From assembly GCA_026388155.1 (NCBI GenBank), contig JAPLKI010000002.1, positions 39,241-103,240 on the forward strand: 64,000 nt of DNA. Reading direction: 5' to 3'. The stretch is from Elusimicrobiota bacterium. GTDB taxonomy: Bacteria > Elusimicrobiota > Elusimicrobia > Elusimicrobiales > UBA9959. A model generated the notes under the pieces. It was not told where the DNA came from. It worked only from the letters and a program-made list of their open reading frames with translations, and searched no databases. Position numbers and translations under genes: made by a program. This document shows positions 1 through 8,514 of the stretch, one piece after another. How positions within the stretch are numbered: position 1 is the stretch's first letter; each line of letters begins with the position of its first letter.

Positions 1-2
1 CC

Positions 3-464
3 TTCGGGATCAGCATGGGCGGAATAAGGGCCGCTCTCTTGTTCGGAGTCGAACAGCGGATAAAAAAAGCGGGAGTGATAGCGGGAGGGGGAGACATCCC
101 CGGGATCATAACTGACACCCATTTTTTTCCGCCTGAGCACGCAAGGGATGAAAGAATGGAGATCGAGGGAATAGCCGATCTGGAAGATTTCAGGGCCTAC
201 ATGAAAAAAACAATGACCGTGGACCCCCTGGACTTCGGGAGTCTGAGAAATCCCGCGGATCTCATCATGGTAATAAGTCGCGACGACCAGTTCATCCCTG
301 ATGTCTATCAGGAAAAACTTTGCAAAGCATTCTCAAGGCCCCAGGAAGGAAGATATGGAAGTTATCCCGTTGTAATACACTCAACCGTGGGGCATTTGCA
401 TACGGCCATGAATTACGCCAAATACATAGATCGGTTCATCCGCTTTTTTGAAGGTCAAAACTAA
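3..464 (+). CDS. alpha/beta hydrolase, C-terminal part (5' end outside window)
   Basis: The reading frame is open to the window edge, so this is the C-terminal part of a longer protein. The first visible residues are FGISMGG, a GxSxG nucleophile elbow with the catalytic Ser about four codons in. A downstream Asp in SRDDQF and a His in TVGHLHT fit the acid and base of a serine hydrolase triad in the usual order. The family uses this triad for ester, lipid or peptide hydrolysis, and the substrate cannot be told from the fragment. The export status is unknown because the N-terminus is missing. The ATG at 15 lies inside the nucleophile elbow and is not a credible start. Confidence 0.75.
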   Translation, partial: FGISMGGIRAALLFGVEQRIKKAGVIAGGGDIPGIITDTHFFPPEHARDERMEIEGIADLEDFRAYMKKTMTVDPLDFGSLRNPADLIMVISRDDQFIPDVYQEKLCKAFSRPQEGRYGSYPVVIHSTVGHLHTAMNYAKYIDRFIRFFEGQN

Positions 465-505
465 CCAGACGGATGGGAAAAGGTTCCCCCAGTCGCCTCT
501 TTTCG

Positions 506-636
506 GTTAAACCATCGGCTTAACTATAGGTGTTTTTGATAAGCCGCCGCTCCTGGGTCAAATAACAACGCTGCTCTGGTTCTTCGGCCTCATGGAATTA
601 ACCGGCAAACGCGGTAAACTTATATCGTGAGGTTTT
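506..636 (+). promoter_or_regulatory. leader element copy 1 (short form)
   Basis: First of the repeated elements of about 130 bp. The palindrome arm TTAAACC is at 507-513 and GGCTTAA follows three bases later. The third arm TAAGCC is at 540-545, then come the conserved core CCGCTCCTGGGTCAAAT and TGGTTCTTCGGCCTCATG, and the 3' end GTAAACTTATATCGTGAGGTTTT. CCTCATG can pair with CGTGAGG, the G.U wobble replacing the A-U pair of other copies. The ribosome binding site AAGGAGG of the gene at 656 follows only 5 bases later. Whether this is an operator plus 5' UTR or a riboswitch-like RNA is inference. Confidence 0.85.
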
Positions 637-655
637 AGATAAGGAGGAAATATTA

Positions 656-1420
656 ATGAAAAAAATAATGACGATGGCTGTTATGTTGGGTTTGACCGGC
701 GGTGCGTATGCCGCTGAGATGTGCGCCGGGGCGCTAGTGTGTATACCGGGCCCGATGGGGCAAACGATGCCTTCCGGCAGCTACTCACCCGCGTTCGACG
801 ATCTGGCGGTAAACGCCTCCGCTTTGCAAACTCAGGCTGCGGCGCCGGAGGTGTCCCCGGCCGCCACTACTAGCAATATGGCGGCTGATCTGAGCCAGTT
901 GACCGTGGAAATTCTGCGCGATGAAGCCCTGGCCGACCCCGCAGCATTCATTGACGCGCATACCCCGGAAGAAGTGGATGCGGCTTTCGGTTTCCAGCGC
1001 GACCGTTACCAGATAACGGACCCGAACAGGATAAAGAACGCCATCGTCCGCATGACCGTGGACCTTACCCGCCAGCGCCTTGTGATACAGTCGCCTACCC
1101 TTAACACCGAATTCAAGATCTCTTCCGGCGTTCAGGGCCATCGCACCGCGGGCAGCGGCAAATGCTTCTCCCCCGACGTGCTGGAGGAAATGCACTACTC
1201 CAGCCTCTACAACAACGCGCCTATGCCCCACTCCGTATTTTTTAATGGGAACATAGCCGTGCACGCCACCAGCCCCGCCAATGAATTGCTGCTTGGCCAG
1301 GTAGCATCCCACGGCTGCGTGCGCCTGTCAAGAGTGAACGCCGCGACCGTCTTTGCCCTGGTACGCGCCAACGGGAAGGCAAATACCGCGATCTGCGTGC
1401 AAGGCGCCCCGCCCAAATAA
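656..1420 (+). CDS. exported L,D-transpeptidase-like (YkuD) protein
   Basis: Residues 1-20 form a signal peptide (MKKIMTMAVMLGLTGGAYAA) closely related to those of other genes in the island. A low-complexity linker follows, and a YkuD-type catalytic domain occupies roughly residues 130-245. The hallmark motif is visible as SHGCVRLS with the nucleophilic Cys near 221 and a His at 219, preceded by an HATS motif near 203. The family cross-links peptidoglycan stem peptides or attaches proteins to them in the periplasm. The start is fixed by AAGGAGG at 641-647. The linker segment DLAVNASALQTQ resembles that of the truncated gene at 28669. A deacetylase gene follows 44 bp downstream and is probably cotranscribed. 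Confidence 0.88.
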   Translation: MKKIMTMAVMLGLTGGAYAAEMCAGALVCIPGPMGQTMPSGSYSPAFDDLAVNASALQTQAAAPEVSPAATTSNMAADLSQLTVEILRDEALADPAAFIDAHTPEEVDAAFGFQRDRYQITDPNRIKNAIVRMTVDLTRQRLVIQSPTLNTEFKISSGVQGHRTAGSGKCFSPDVLEEMHYSSLYNNAPMPHSVFFNGNIAVHATSPANELLLGQVASHGCVRLSRVNAATVFALVRANGKANTAICVQGAPPK

Positions 1421-1464
1421 GTATTAGGGAAATTATTAAGTGTCACTATTAAGGAGATAACACA

Positions 1465-2571
1465 ATGAACGCAAAAACCTGTATCCTCGTTTCTGTTCTT
1501 TCGATAGTGCCTTTTATTTCAGTCTTTGCCCAGGAGCCGCAGCTGCCGCGGGCCCCCGCTTCCGTTGCGGTTCCGGCCGTGCCGCCGGTTTCCGCGGATA
1601 TAAATTTGCTGAAGGCGCAATACGATGAATATTACTCGGCCCTTCAGGTCTTTTCCGACAAGGCCTACGCGGCGCGGCAGGACAGCTCCGAATTCCTTGA
1701 GTACTCGGCCACGGGCAAGTACCTGCGCGCTATACTTGACAACCTTTCGGTCCGCATAAGCAGCGCAACCGGCGCCGTTTACCAGCCGGAACCTTCCAAA
1801 GAGGGCGGAAAAGTTTCTGCGAGAGTTACGGCGGAGGTGGAGAGTGTTTTTAATTTTTCCGGCATCCGCGAAGGAGAGACGCGCGGTGTGCCCATAAAGC
1901 CGGGCTACTGCCAGATAAACTACGTCAAAAACAACACGCCCTTTCTGGTGCAATTCGACGGTTTCCTTAATAAGGGTGAGGTTATATTGACCTTTGACGA
2001 CGGCCCGGGGCCGCTGACCGAGGAAGTTTCCACCTCCATGAAGGACGCCGGCGCGCAGGTTCTGTTCTTCGTGCTGGGGATCAACCTTGGAGACAACGGA
2101 AAAATCCGCATAAAGGCCGAAACGGCGGACGGGCATCTTGTCGGCGTACACGGTTACAACCACGCCACTCCATCCGGCAAACCCTTCACCGCGCTTTCCC
2201 TTGAGGAAACCCTCAGGCAGCTGGGCAATGTGAACTCCTCCATAGCCTCAGCTATCGGCAAGAAGTCCTCTTTCTTCAGGCCGCCCTACGGCGTCATTTC
2301 GCCCGAGGCGGTCAGGGCGATATATTCCGATATCGGACTGGTTCCGGTCGGCTGGACCATAGATACGCTCGACTGGTCCACGAAGGATCCCGAAACGCTT
2401 TACCAGAACACAATATCCATGATAGCGAAGCGCGGCAAGGGCATAGTACTGATGCACGACATACATCCGCAGAGCCGCACGGCCTCCAAGCGCCTGGTGA
2501 AATGGCTGGCCGAGAACGGCTACAAAGTGGTTTCACCCGAGAGGCTGGTGCAGGCTTATAAAGGGGAGTAA
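1465..2571 (+). CDS. exported polysaccharide deacetylase (NodB-like)
   Basis: The N-terminus MNAKTCILVSVLSIVPF..FAQ is a signal peptide, followed by a linker of about 140 residues and a NodB homology domain from about residue 170. All five family motifs are visible: TFDDGP at 176-181 (catalytic D178, metal D179), H229 and H233 in HGYNH, RPPYG at 272-276, the WTIDTLDW motif, and LMHD with H331. Family enzymes remove N-acetyl groups from chitin, peptidoglycan or other glycans using a divalent metal. An AAGGAG ribosome binding site lies 8 bp before the ATG. It sits behind the L,D-transpeptidase gene, suggesting a wall-modifying pair under leader copy 1. Confidence 0.9.
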   Translation: MNAKTCILVSVLSIVPFISVFAQEPQLPRAPASVAVPAVPPVSADINLLKAQYDEYYSALQVFSDKAYAARQDSSEFLEYSATGKYLRAILDNLSVRISSATGAVYQPEPSKEGGKVSARVTAEVESVFNFSGIREGETRGVPIKPGYCQINYVKNNTPFLVQFDGFLNKGEVILTFDDGPGPLTEEVSTSMKDAGAQVLFFVLGINLGDNGKIRIKAETADGHLVGVHGYNHATPSGKPFTALSLEETLRQLGNVNSSIASAIGKKSSFFRPPYGVISPEAVRAIYSDIGLVPVGWTIDTLDWSTKDPETLYQNTISMIAKRGKGIVLMHDIHPQSRTASKRLVKWLAENGYKVVSPERLVQAYKGE

Positions 2572-3125
2572 AAAGTCCCGTAAGTAAAATGTAGGCAGGA
2601 GTCAGAATTCAGAGTAGCTGAATCTATCTGTCGCCTGAGCTCTCTAGCCCATGGCTGTGCCGTATCGGGGGCTATGCCCGTCAGACGGCCTTTCTGACTT
2701 CTGGTTACCTTAGCAGTTATTAATTTGCAAGAAAGCGGGCCGATCGGCCCCAATATGGGAGAAAAATAGATGCTATGAAAAAAAATAATACATTGATCCT
2801 GCGACAAACTACTTTCCAGTCCATAATCGCAGGACCGGGAAATGAAAGACAAATTAAAACGCTCGGCTACATAGTAGTTGCTTTCGATGAACAACTCTTG
2901 CCGGGAACACGCAGGAGGATATGCAGCTATAAAACTAAAGCTGACGAGGTTCTTGCGGAGGCACGATAATTTTTGCCTTGCGGAACTTCCCCAAGTGCCC
3001 AAAATAAACAGGCCTAAAGAGTTTGCATGTTTAGGTATTTGGCCTCATACCGTCCAGGGCGGCTTTTTCATACCATTTATATGAACCAAGTCCAAACCCC
3101 GGGAAGTTTAGGCGGAGAAATTAAA
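2572..3125. other. gene-poor interval with a dispersed repeat
   Basis: No convincing gene is seen in this 554-base stretch. It holds one copy of a 35-base dispersed repeat (2657-2691). A potential hairpin with arms GCCTAAA and TTTAGG lies near 3013-3040. A 64-codon frame starting at 2775 lacks a ribosome binding site and a recognisable domain, so it is not called. The end of the interval carries the GGCGGAG ribosome binding site of the phospholipase D gene. Confidence 0.5.
2657..2691 (+). repeat. 35-base dispersed repeat, copy A
   Basis: The sequence GTGCCGTATCGGGGGCTATG.. recurs at 63865-63899 with about four substitutions. Within this copy CCGTC-A-GACGG is a short palindrome. Both copies lie outside genes. 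Identity unknown; a REP-like element is possible. Confidence 0.5.
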
Positions 3126-4895
3126 ATGAAACTTTGCGGCAAAAGCGTTCACTGCAGTGGTTTTGTCAGCGGCCATTTAACGCCAAAAAAGTATTCAATA
3201 CCGTATCTTGCGTTTTTACTCCTGCTCCAGATATCTTTCGTTTTCAATACTCATGCCGCGGCGGCCTCCGAGCCCGGGACCACCCCATTTGACACGGAAC
3301 TCATATTCCGGACAGCGGTCTCACCTTCCGTTTCTTACATGGCGGATATTCCGATGCCCAAGGAACCCGTCTTACGGATCGCTCCGGAACCGGCGGAGCA
3401 AAAGCGGCTGGCAGGGGAATTCAGCGGGAAGATAGTAGAGATATTGCGCGACAACTGGTACAACCCCACGGCGGCCGCAAGAAAAATCGTAATAGCCGAA
3501 ATGGGGCGGGCACAGGCGGCGGGCGTTCTGGAACCCACTCTGGTGTCAGTTCTCAGCAATCCCGCGATCAGAAAATTACTCCCTGAAAACTACAGGGAAA
3601 GTTTGATAAAAAATATAGTCGCGGAACTGGAAATTACGGACTCGGTTCCGGGCATACAGGGCGGCGAACCATGGCCCGAAATGGCGGCCAGACAATTGAA
3701 AATGGTCAAAGCCGGTTCATTCGCGCCGCGCGGTCCCGGACAAAACTCGCTTTTCCTCGAACCGGGCTTTATAGCCGAATTTGAAAAGCTTACGGGCGCC
3801 GCCTTTTCAGGCGCCAACAGCGCGGAACTTTTAATAAACGGCCCCGCCTCTTTTGCCATGCGCGAAAAACTGATAAAGAACGCCAAAAAAAGCATTCATA
3901 TACTGAGCTGGGCCGTTTTTGACGACACTACGGGGAACTGGCTTGTGGAACTGCTGTCGGCCAAAAAAAAGCAGGGACTTGAAATAAAAGTGATGGTTGA
4001 TGAGCAGGTGGCTGCACTCTATGGGGACAAAAGTTCCCTTCCGCGTCTTAAGGCTGTTGGAATCGAGCTTATCAGGTTCCGTGACCCTGCACGGAAATTC
4101 GACGGCCTTCACGCCAAACTGCTGGTGGTGGACGGAAAATACGCAATATCCGGCGGAATGAATTTCGGGGATGAATATTCCCATATGGGAAATATGCCCA
4201 AGTGGCGCGACACCGACGTCCTTATAAGCGGGCCCGCCGTGGAACAGGCGGAAATAAATTTCAGAAGTATATGGACAGAGCAGGCTAAAGTTAAGAACCT
4301 GTCCTTTCAGCCTTTTAATGAAACCACCCCGGCCTATACCGGAGGCAGTTCCAGGGTTTCATATGTTTTCCAGCAGCCGGCAAAGGAATCTTATGTCTTT
4401 CTGGGCATACTCAAGGCTATTTACGGGGCCAGCACCCGTATTAATATCGAGAACGCCTATGTGGTAAACACTCCGGCCCTCAAACAAGCCCTTAAGGACG
4501 CCGTTAAGAGGGGCGTTGAGGTAAATATCCTGACCAATTCCAAAGATTCGGTCGATGACCCGATAATGGCAGTGCCCATACTTACAAGTCTTGCAGATCT
4601 ATTGAGATCCGGCGCCCGCATATACCTGAAGCAAGGCGCCATGGTGCACAGCAAGTTTATGACGGTGGACGGGGTTTTTTGCGGAATTGGTTCTTTTAAC
4701 CTTCATCCCAGAAGCATACGCTTAGAGACCGAAATGATCGCAAACATAATAGACCCTGTTAAAACCGGGGAGCTGGATGACGTTTTTTACAGGGATGCCG
4801 CCGCAGCGAAGCGAATATCAACCAGGAAAGATCTGGGTATCCCCATGTCGCCCGTAAGCTGGCTGGCGGAAAAATGTTTCTTTAACCAGCTGTAG
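3126..4895 (+). CDS. exported phospholipase D family protein
   Basis: The ATG at 3126 is chosen because GGCGGAG precedes it and the N-terminus then carries a hydrophobic signal (YLAFLLLLQISFVFNTHAAAA around residues 25-45). The frame is open further upstream but without signals. Two HxK(x)4D motifs are present: H329-K331-D336 (HAKLLVVDG) and H508-K510-D515 (HSKFMTVDG), each followed by a Gly-Ser/Gly-Asn segment (SGGMNF, GIGSFN). This bipartite arrangement is that of PLD/cardiolipin synthase-type phosphodiesterases, which cleave or transfer phospholipid head groups through a phospho-His intermediate. The N-terminal 200 residues are unassigned. The phosphatase gene at 4933 follows at 37 bp. Confidence 0.88.
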   Translation: MKLCGKSVHCSGFVSGHLTPKKYSIPYLAFLLLLQISFVFNTHAAAASEPGTTPFDTELIFRTAVSPSVSYMADIPMPKEPVLRIAPEPAEQKRLAGEFSGKIVEILRDNWYNPTAAARKIVIAEMGRAQAAGVLEPTLVSVLSNPAIRKLLPENYRESLIKNIVAELEITDSVPGIQGGEPWPEMAARQLKMVKAGSFAPRGPGQNSLFLEPGFIAEFEKLTGAAFSGANSAELLINGPASFAMREKLIKNAKKSIHILSWAVFDDTTGNWLVELLSAKKKQGLEIKVMVDEQVAALYGDKSSLPRLKAVGIELIRFRDPARKFDGLHAKLLVVDGKYAISGGMNFGDEYSHMGNMPKWRDTDVLISGPAVEQAEINFRSIWTEQAKVKNLSFQPFNETTPAYTGGSSRVSYVFQQPAKESYVFLGILKAIYGASTRINIENAYVVNTPALKQALKDAVKRGVEVNILTNSKDSVDDPIMAVPILTSLADLLRSGARIYLKQGAMVHSKFMTVDGVFCGIGSFNLHPRSIRLETEMIANIIDPVKTGELDDVFYRDAAAAKRISTRKDLGIPMSPVSWLAEKCFFNQL

Positions 4896-4932
4896 GAATA
4901 GGTGTTAAATTACAAGTTTAGGGAGGAATGAT

Positions 4933-5709
4933 ATGCGAATAGTAATATCCAAAGGTTTAGTCGCTCTGACTCTGGCTTTATGCGCTTCAAATGTTTTTGC
5001 CTCGGAATTGGAAAGCCTGGCGGCAGGCAGTGAAACGGCGTTTTTGAACCCGAAATTCGCGCAGACAGAGAGCCTGACGGCTATTCCCGCTCCGGCAATG
5101 CCTGTTAAGGCTTCGGCAACACAGACGCCATGGCCGTATTTCCCGGGAACCAACGAAGGCAAATCTCCTGAATTTAACAGTCCTATCCCCAATTTCGGCA
5201 TGGTTATGAAGGGCGTATACAGAGGAGCCCGCATGACGAAAGAAGCGGACTACGCCTTCCTGAGGAAAATGGGGATAGACACCTCGGTCAATCTTCAATA
5301 TCCCTTTATTATTTTCAAGGACGCCCCGCTGCTTTGTTCAAAATATCATTTGAACTGTTCCTATCTTCCTGTCAAGATCATCCCCCGGACCGACGTGATA
5401 TTCGGCATGGACGAACTCAAGACCGCCTATAAATTCACGCGGGAAGAGATTAAAGCGGGCAAAACAGTGTACATCCACTGCTGGTATGGCCAGGAAAGGA
5501 CCGGGCTGCTTTCCGCGGCCCTGATAATCAACGAGCGCATGTGCAAACCCGGGGCGGAGAGGGACCCGCAACTCAAAGAGAAGACGTGGCTGGAGGTGGA
5601 TCAATCCCTCAGGAAATACGGTTATCGGGAGGTCCACCAGAAGCCGTTCTTGGCCATGAAAACCTGGATAACCGAGTTTGAAAAAAACAAAAGCTGGATC
5701 TGCCAGTAA
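4933..5709 (+). CDS. exported dual-specificity-type protein phosphatase
   Basis: A signal peptide (MRIVISKGLVALTLALCASNVFA) precedes a phosphatase domain from about residue 75. The active-site loop HCWYGQERTG contains Cys183 and Arg189 in the CX5R arrangement of Cys-based phosphatases. Flanking features (NLQYPF, the GVYRGARM start strand) recall DSP/PTP proteins of plant and fungal type. Catalysis would proceed through a phospho-cysteine. The extracytoplasmic location is unusual for this fold unless the substrate is a foreign phosphoprotein, inositol phosphate or phospholipid. An AGGGAGGAATGAT ribosome binding site precedes the ATG. Confidence 0.85.
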   Translation: MRIVISKGLVALTLALCASNVFASELESLAAGSETAFLNPKFAQTESLTAIPAPAMPVKASATQTPWPYFPGTNEGKSPEFNSPIPNFGMVMKGVYRGARMTKEADYAFLRKMGIDTSVNLQYPFIIFKDAPLLCSKYHLNCSYLPVKIIPRTDVIFGMDELKTAYKFTREEIKAGKTVYIHCWYGQERTGLLSAALIINERMCKPGAERDPQLKEKTWLEVDQSLRKYGYREVHQKPFLAMKTWITEFEKNKSWICQ

Positions 5710-5896
5710 CAAAACGTACCCGGATCATCGTCAAGCGTCCTAACCTTCTCCGGAATATCGGTGATAATGCTTACAAGATACCGCCTGCCTGGGCCAAAGG
5801 GGCTATGTTTTTCATAGTTACTTTGCCTTTGCGTTCCGGACCGGCAGACTTTATGATTTCATCCTCGTCTGATAAACGATGGTCAGGAAATAAGGA

Positions 5897-7207
5897 ATGA
5901 ATAAAATTCTCAACCGTCTGCCGGTCAGTGCCGCGTTTTTTTTATTTCCCATCTCTTATTTAAGCGCCGCCGGAAATTTAAAAATTGAAACGCTCAGCGT
6001 CAATGTATCAGGCGGTCCGAAAACGGCCGAAACGGCGCTTGCCGGAGCTCTTAGGCAGGATAAAAGTGCCGATTACAGATGCGCCCGGATAGAAGCCTTG
6101 GGCGCCAGCAAGGACGATTTTGTAGCCAGAGAGCTCGCCATAATCGTCAACGACCCCGATGAAGACGTGAAGCGCTGCGCGACCAGGACCGCGGGCCTGC
6201 AAAAGAACATCCACGCGGCTGAGGCCCTTTTAGCGAATTTTGAGGACTACCATCGGAAAATAAGGAAGGGCGCTTATGAAAATAATCTTGGGGCGCGGCT
6301 CTCAGCTATAGATTCCATATGGTCTTTGGGAGAGATAGGCGACCCGATAACCTTAAAAAAGCTTTGGAGGCTCTATAGCGAGTCCGACGAGGTGGTCAAA
6401 TTAAACATGGCGGTCAGCGCGGGCAAAGCCAAATCTAAAGACGGTAAACAATTCCTTTATAACATAGCCGGCTCCGCGCAAGATAGTTCCGCGGTCAGAG
6501 CGGCGGCCTATGAGCTGCTCGCCGGCCTGAAAGCCCCCATGCCCGCCGTAGGCAGGGTTTTCTCCGCAGGTATGGAGAAGGGGGATATTATCTATACCGG
6601 AGGATGGCTAGGCATACCGCAAAGCTGGATAAAAGATCTGCCCGTAGGCCACGTGGGCCTGTTCGGCGGCGCCGATGTCCGGAACGGCAGGATAGTGGTT
6701 ACGATATACGACTGCCAACCGAATGAATTCAAGCCCGCAGGGGGTGTGCGGAAAATTTTCTCCTGGAGCGACTTTACCCAGCAGCACAAGTATCCTTTCT
6801 ACGGCAACCGCACTACCAGCGTGCACCCCACTCAGGTCCAGCGCGAACTTATAATCAAGGCCGCTATATCCAAGCTCGGCCGCCGCTACAATAATACTCA
6901 TATCGGCCCCAAGGGCCCCGACACTTTCGACTGCGTGGGGTACGCCGAATACGCCTATGAGGCGGCGGGCCTTAATCCCACTCCCGACGACCAGGAAACC
7001 GGTCTGGGCTGGCCGCTCACTCCGGCGGAGCAGTTTGCCGCCACCGTGCCGAATCAAAGCGCGCCCATGGCATATATCAGTGCGGCCAGGATAGGCTCCT
7101 CTTCCGCGACCCTTAAAAAAGTTTACGGATCCGGGGTATTCGGCGGCCCCTATTCCAATATCCCTGAACTCCCTCCTAAGATCGTCCCCTCCGAAACCGG
7201 CTATTGA
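5897..7207 (+). CDS. exported HEAT-like repeat protein with permuted papain/NlpC-type hydrolase domain
   Basis: A signal peptide occupies roughly residues 1-26. An alpha-helical HEAT-like region (about 45-215) follows, where short paired helices with Leu/Ala/Gly periodicity are visible. The C-terminal half has GDIIYTGG, then GHVGLF with His252, and later TFDCVGYAEYAYEAAG with Cys346. His before Cys is the order found in the circularly permuted YiiX/YaeF branch of the NlpC/P60 superfamily rather than the standard Cys-His order. Such enzymes hydrolyse peptide amide or acyl bonds in wall peptides or lipids. Repeats plus a hydrolase suggest target binding followed by cleavage. A strong terminator follows at 7274. 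Confidence 0.78.
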   Translation: MNKILNRLPVSAAFFLFPISYLSAAGNLKIETLSVNVSGGPKTAETALAGALRQDKSADYRCARIEALGASKDDFVARELAIIVNDPDEDVKRCATRTAGLQKNIHAAEALLANFEDYHRKIRKGAYENNLGARLSAIDSIWSLGEIGDPITLKKLWRLYSESDEVVKLNMAVSAGKAKSKDGKQFLYNIAGSAQDSSAVRAAAYELLAGLKAPMPAVGRVFSAGMEKGDIIYTGGWLGIPQSWIKDLPVGHVGLFGGADVRNGRIVVTIYDCQPNEFKPAGGVRKIFSWSDFTQQHKYPFYGNRTTSVHPTQVQRELIIKAAISKLGRRYNNTHIGPKGPDTFDCVGYAEYAYEAAGLNPTPDDQETGLGWPLTPAEQFAATVPNQSAPMAYISAARIGSSSATLKKVYGSGVFGGPYSNIPELPPKIVPSETGY

Positions 7208-7273
7208 GCCGCGCCCGAAGCGGATGTTCCATTTTCGGGGTCTGTTTAAATATTGTTTCCCGATGGGTTAAAC

Positions 7274-7304
7274 AAGAGACCCACTCCGGGGTGGGTCTCT
7301 TTAC
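7274..7304 (+). terminator. hairpin terminator after the HEAT/papain gene
   Basis: AAGAGACCCAC at 7274-7284 pairs perfectly with GTGGGTCTCTT at 7291-7301 around a short loop. Only a weak T stretch follows. It lies 67 bp after the stop codon. Confidence 0.75.
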
Positions 7305-7398
7305 CCGGGATATCTGGGACTATTGCTGCTTGTCGTATCCGGCCATTTGGGTTATACTTTTAATATAAGTGCAAGGCTTTCTCCGAAGGAGAACTAAA

Positions 7399-8427
7399 GT
7401 GAAATTAAATAAAATACTGCCAGTCGCTCTTGCGCTGGTATTTTCCCCTTTTAATATCCGTTCGGCCGGCGCGGCCGGAGACCGGGCCGCTCTAAACCAG
7501 TTGAAAGCGGAGGCTTCCAGCGTTCCTGAAGCTGCGCCCCTGCCCGTTCCGCCGGTTTTCAGCAATGCTCCGGGGACCGAAGTCACGGACAAATATAACA
7601 ACTTTTTTGAAAATGCCGATAAACGCTTTGACGCGGCGGCAGTTAAAAAACTCAAAAATTACAAAGTCATCTTCGTACCCGGATTTCTTTCGGATGTCGA
7701 CCCGAGCCAACTGCCCATTCCCGGAATGGCTCTTAAGCCCTCCCAGCCTTTCGAAGAACAGATGAACTGGCTGAAAGCTTCGGGAGTGGATTATGAGCGG
7801 CTCAGCATGACGTCCGAATCTTCGGTTAAGGCGAATTCCTCCATCGTTTCCGCCGCTATCCGGGCTTCGTCCAGACCGGTGATAATAATAGGCCACAGCA
7901 AAGGCGGACTGGACACTCTTGAAGCCCTGATCTCCGACAGGCACTTGCTTGGAAAAGTAAAAGGGTTCGTGTCGCTGCAAAGCCCGTTCTTTGGCTCTCC
8001 GGTGGCCGATTATGTGAGTTCAAATAATCATCTCAACAATCTGGCTGCCAGTCTTCTGCTCACGCTGGGCGGAAATAAGGATTCCATGGTAAACCTTACC
8101 TGCGCCGACAGGAAGCCGTACATGGCAGCAAATGCCGCCGCCATAGCGGAGATCACGGCAGCCATTCCCGTGATAGCGGTGGCCACATGGAAGGACTCTG
8201 TGCCCGGACAAATTGATACCACTCTTGAACCTACCCGCGATTTCCTGCTATTGCAGGGAATACGCAGCGACGGGGTGGTCCCCGTGGACAGCGCCCTCCT
8301 GCCCGGCGCGAACCTTATAAAGCTTTCCGGCCTGGACCACAATGTCACAGTAAGCCCTTCCAGGTACATAAATTGTGACAGGGTAAAATTTATCAAGGCT
8401 CTGTTGATGACGCTTTTTAACAGGTAA
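7399..8427 (+). CDS. exported lipase/esterase, alpha/beta hydrolase
   Basis: The GTG at 7399 is preferred over the upstream ATG at 7369 because AAGGAGA lies 6 bp before it and translation then begins with a good signal peptide (VKLNKILPVALALVFS..). After cleavage comes the island-typical segment RAALNQLKAEAS followed by a Pro/Ala linker. The catalytic domain shows the strand VIFVPGF and the nucleophile elbow GHSKGG with Ser167. A late Asp (IRSDGVVP) and His (LDHNVT) complete a triad. The layout resembles triacylglycerol lipases of the bacterial PGAP1/lipase type. It stands alone between two strong terminators. Confidence 0.82.
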   Translation: MKLNKILPVALALVFSPFNIRSAGAAGDRAALNQLKAEASSVPEAAPLPVPPVFSNAPGTEVTDKYNNFFENADKRFDAAAVKKLKNYKVIFVPGFLSDVDPSQLPIPGMALKPSQPFEEQMNWLKASGVDYERLSMTSESSVKANSSIVSAAIRASSRPVIIIGHSKGGLDTLEALISDRHLLGKVKGFVSLQSPFFGSPVADYVSSNNHLNNLAASLLLTLGGNKDSMVNLTCADRKPYMAANAAAIAEITAAIPVIAVATWKDSVPGQIDTTLEPTRDFLLLQGIRSDGVVPVDSALLPGANLIKLSGLDHNVTVSPSRYINCDRVKFIKALLMTLFNR

Positions 8428-8446
8428 AAGCGCCTGTTGCACGTAA

Positions 8447-8477
8447 AACAGCCTCCGCTCTCGGAGGCTGTTTTTTT
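8447..8477. terminator. bidirectional intrinsic terminator
   Basis: AACAGCCTCCG and CGGAGGCTGTT form an 11-bp stem with a CTCT loop, followed by seven T. It sits between the convergent lipase (ends 8427) and regulator (ends 8515) genes and could serve both strands. Confidence 0.9.
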
Positions 8478-8514
8478 ATCCCTGCTGACTTTACCTGATG
8501 TCGGGTGAGTTTAT

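Noticed and set aside
506..636. Known riboswitch class (c-di-GMP, SAM, cobalamin, glycine, guanidine) for the leader element
   Set aside because: None of the conserved cores I remember for these classes is present in the element. The pairing plan differs too.
2775..2969. 64-codon frame starting MKKNNTLILR
   Set aside because: There is no ribosome binding site, signal or domain, and it overlaps other short frames in a gene-poor stretch.
3027..3125. Upstream in-frame start for the phospholipase D gene
   Set aside because: It has no ribosome binding site, while the ATG at 3126 has GGCGGAG upstream and puts the signal peptide closer to the N-terminus.
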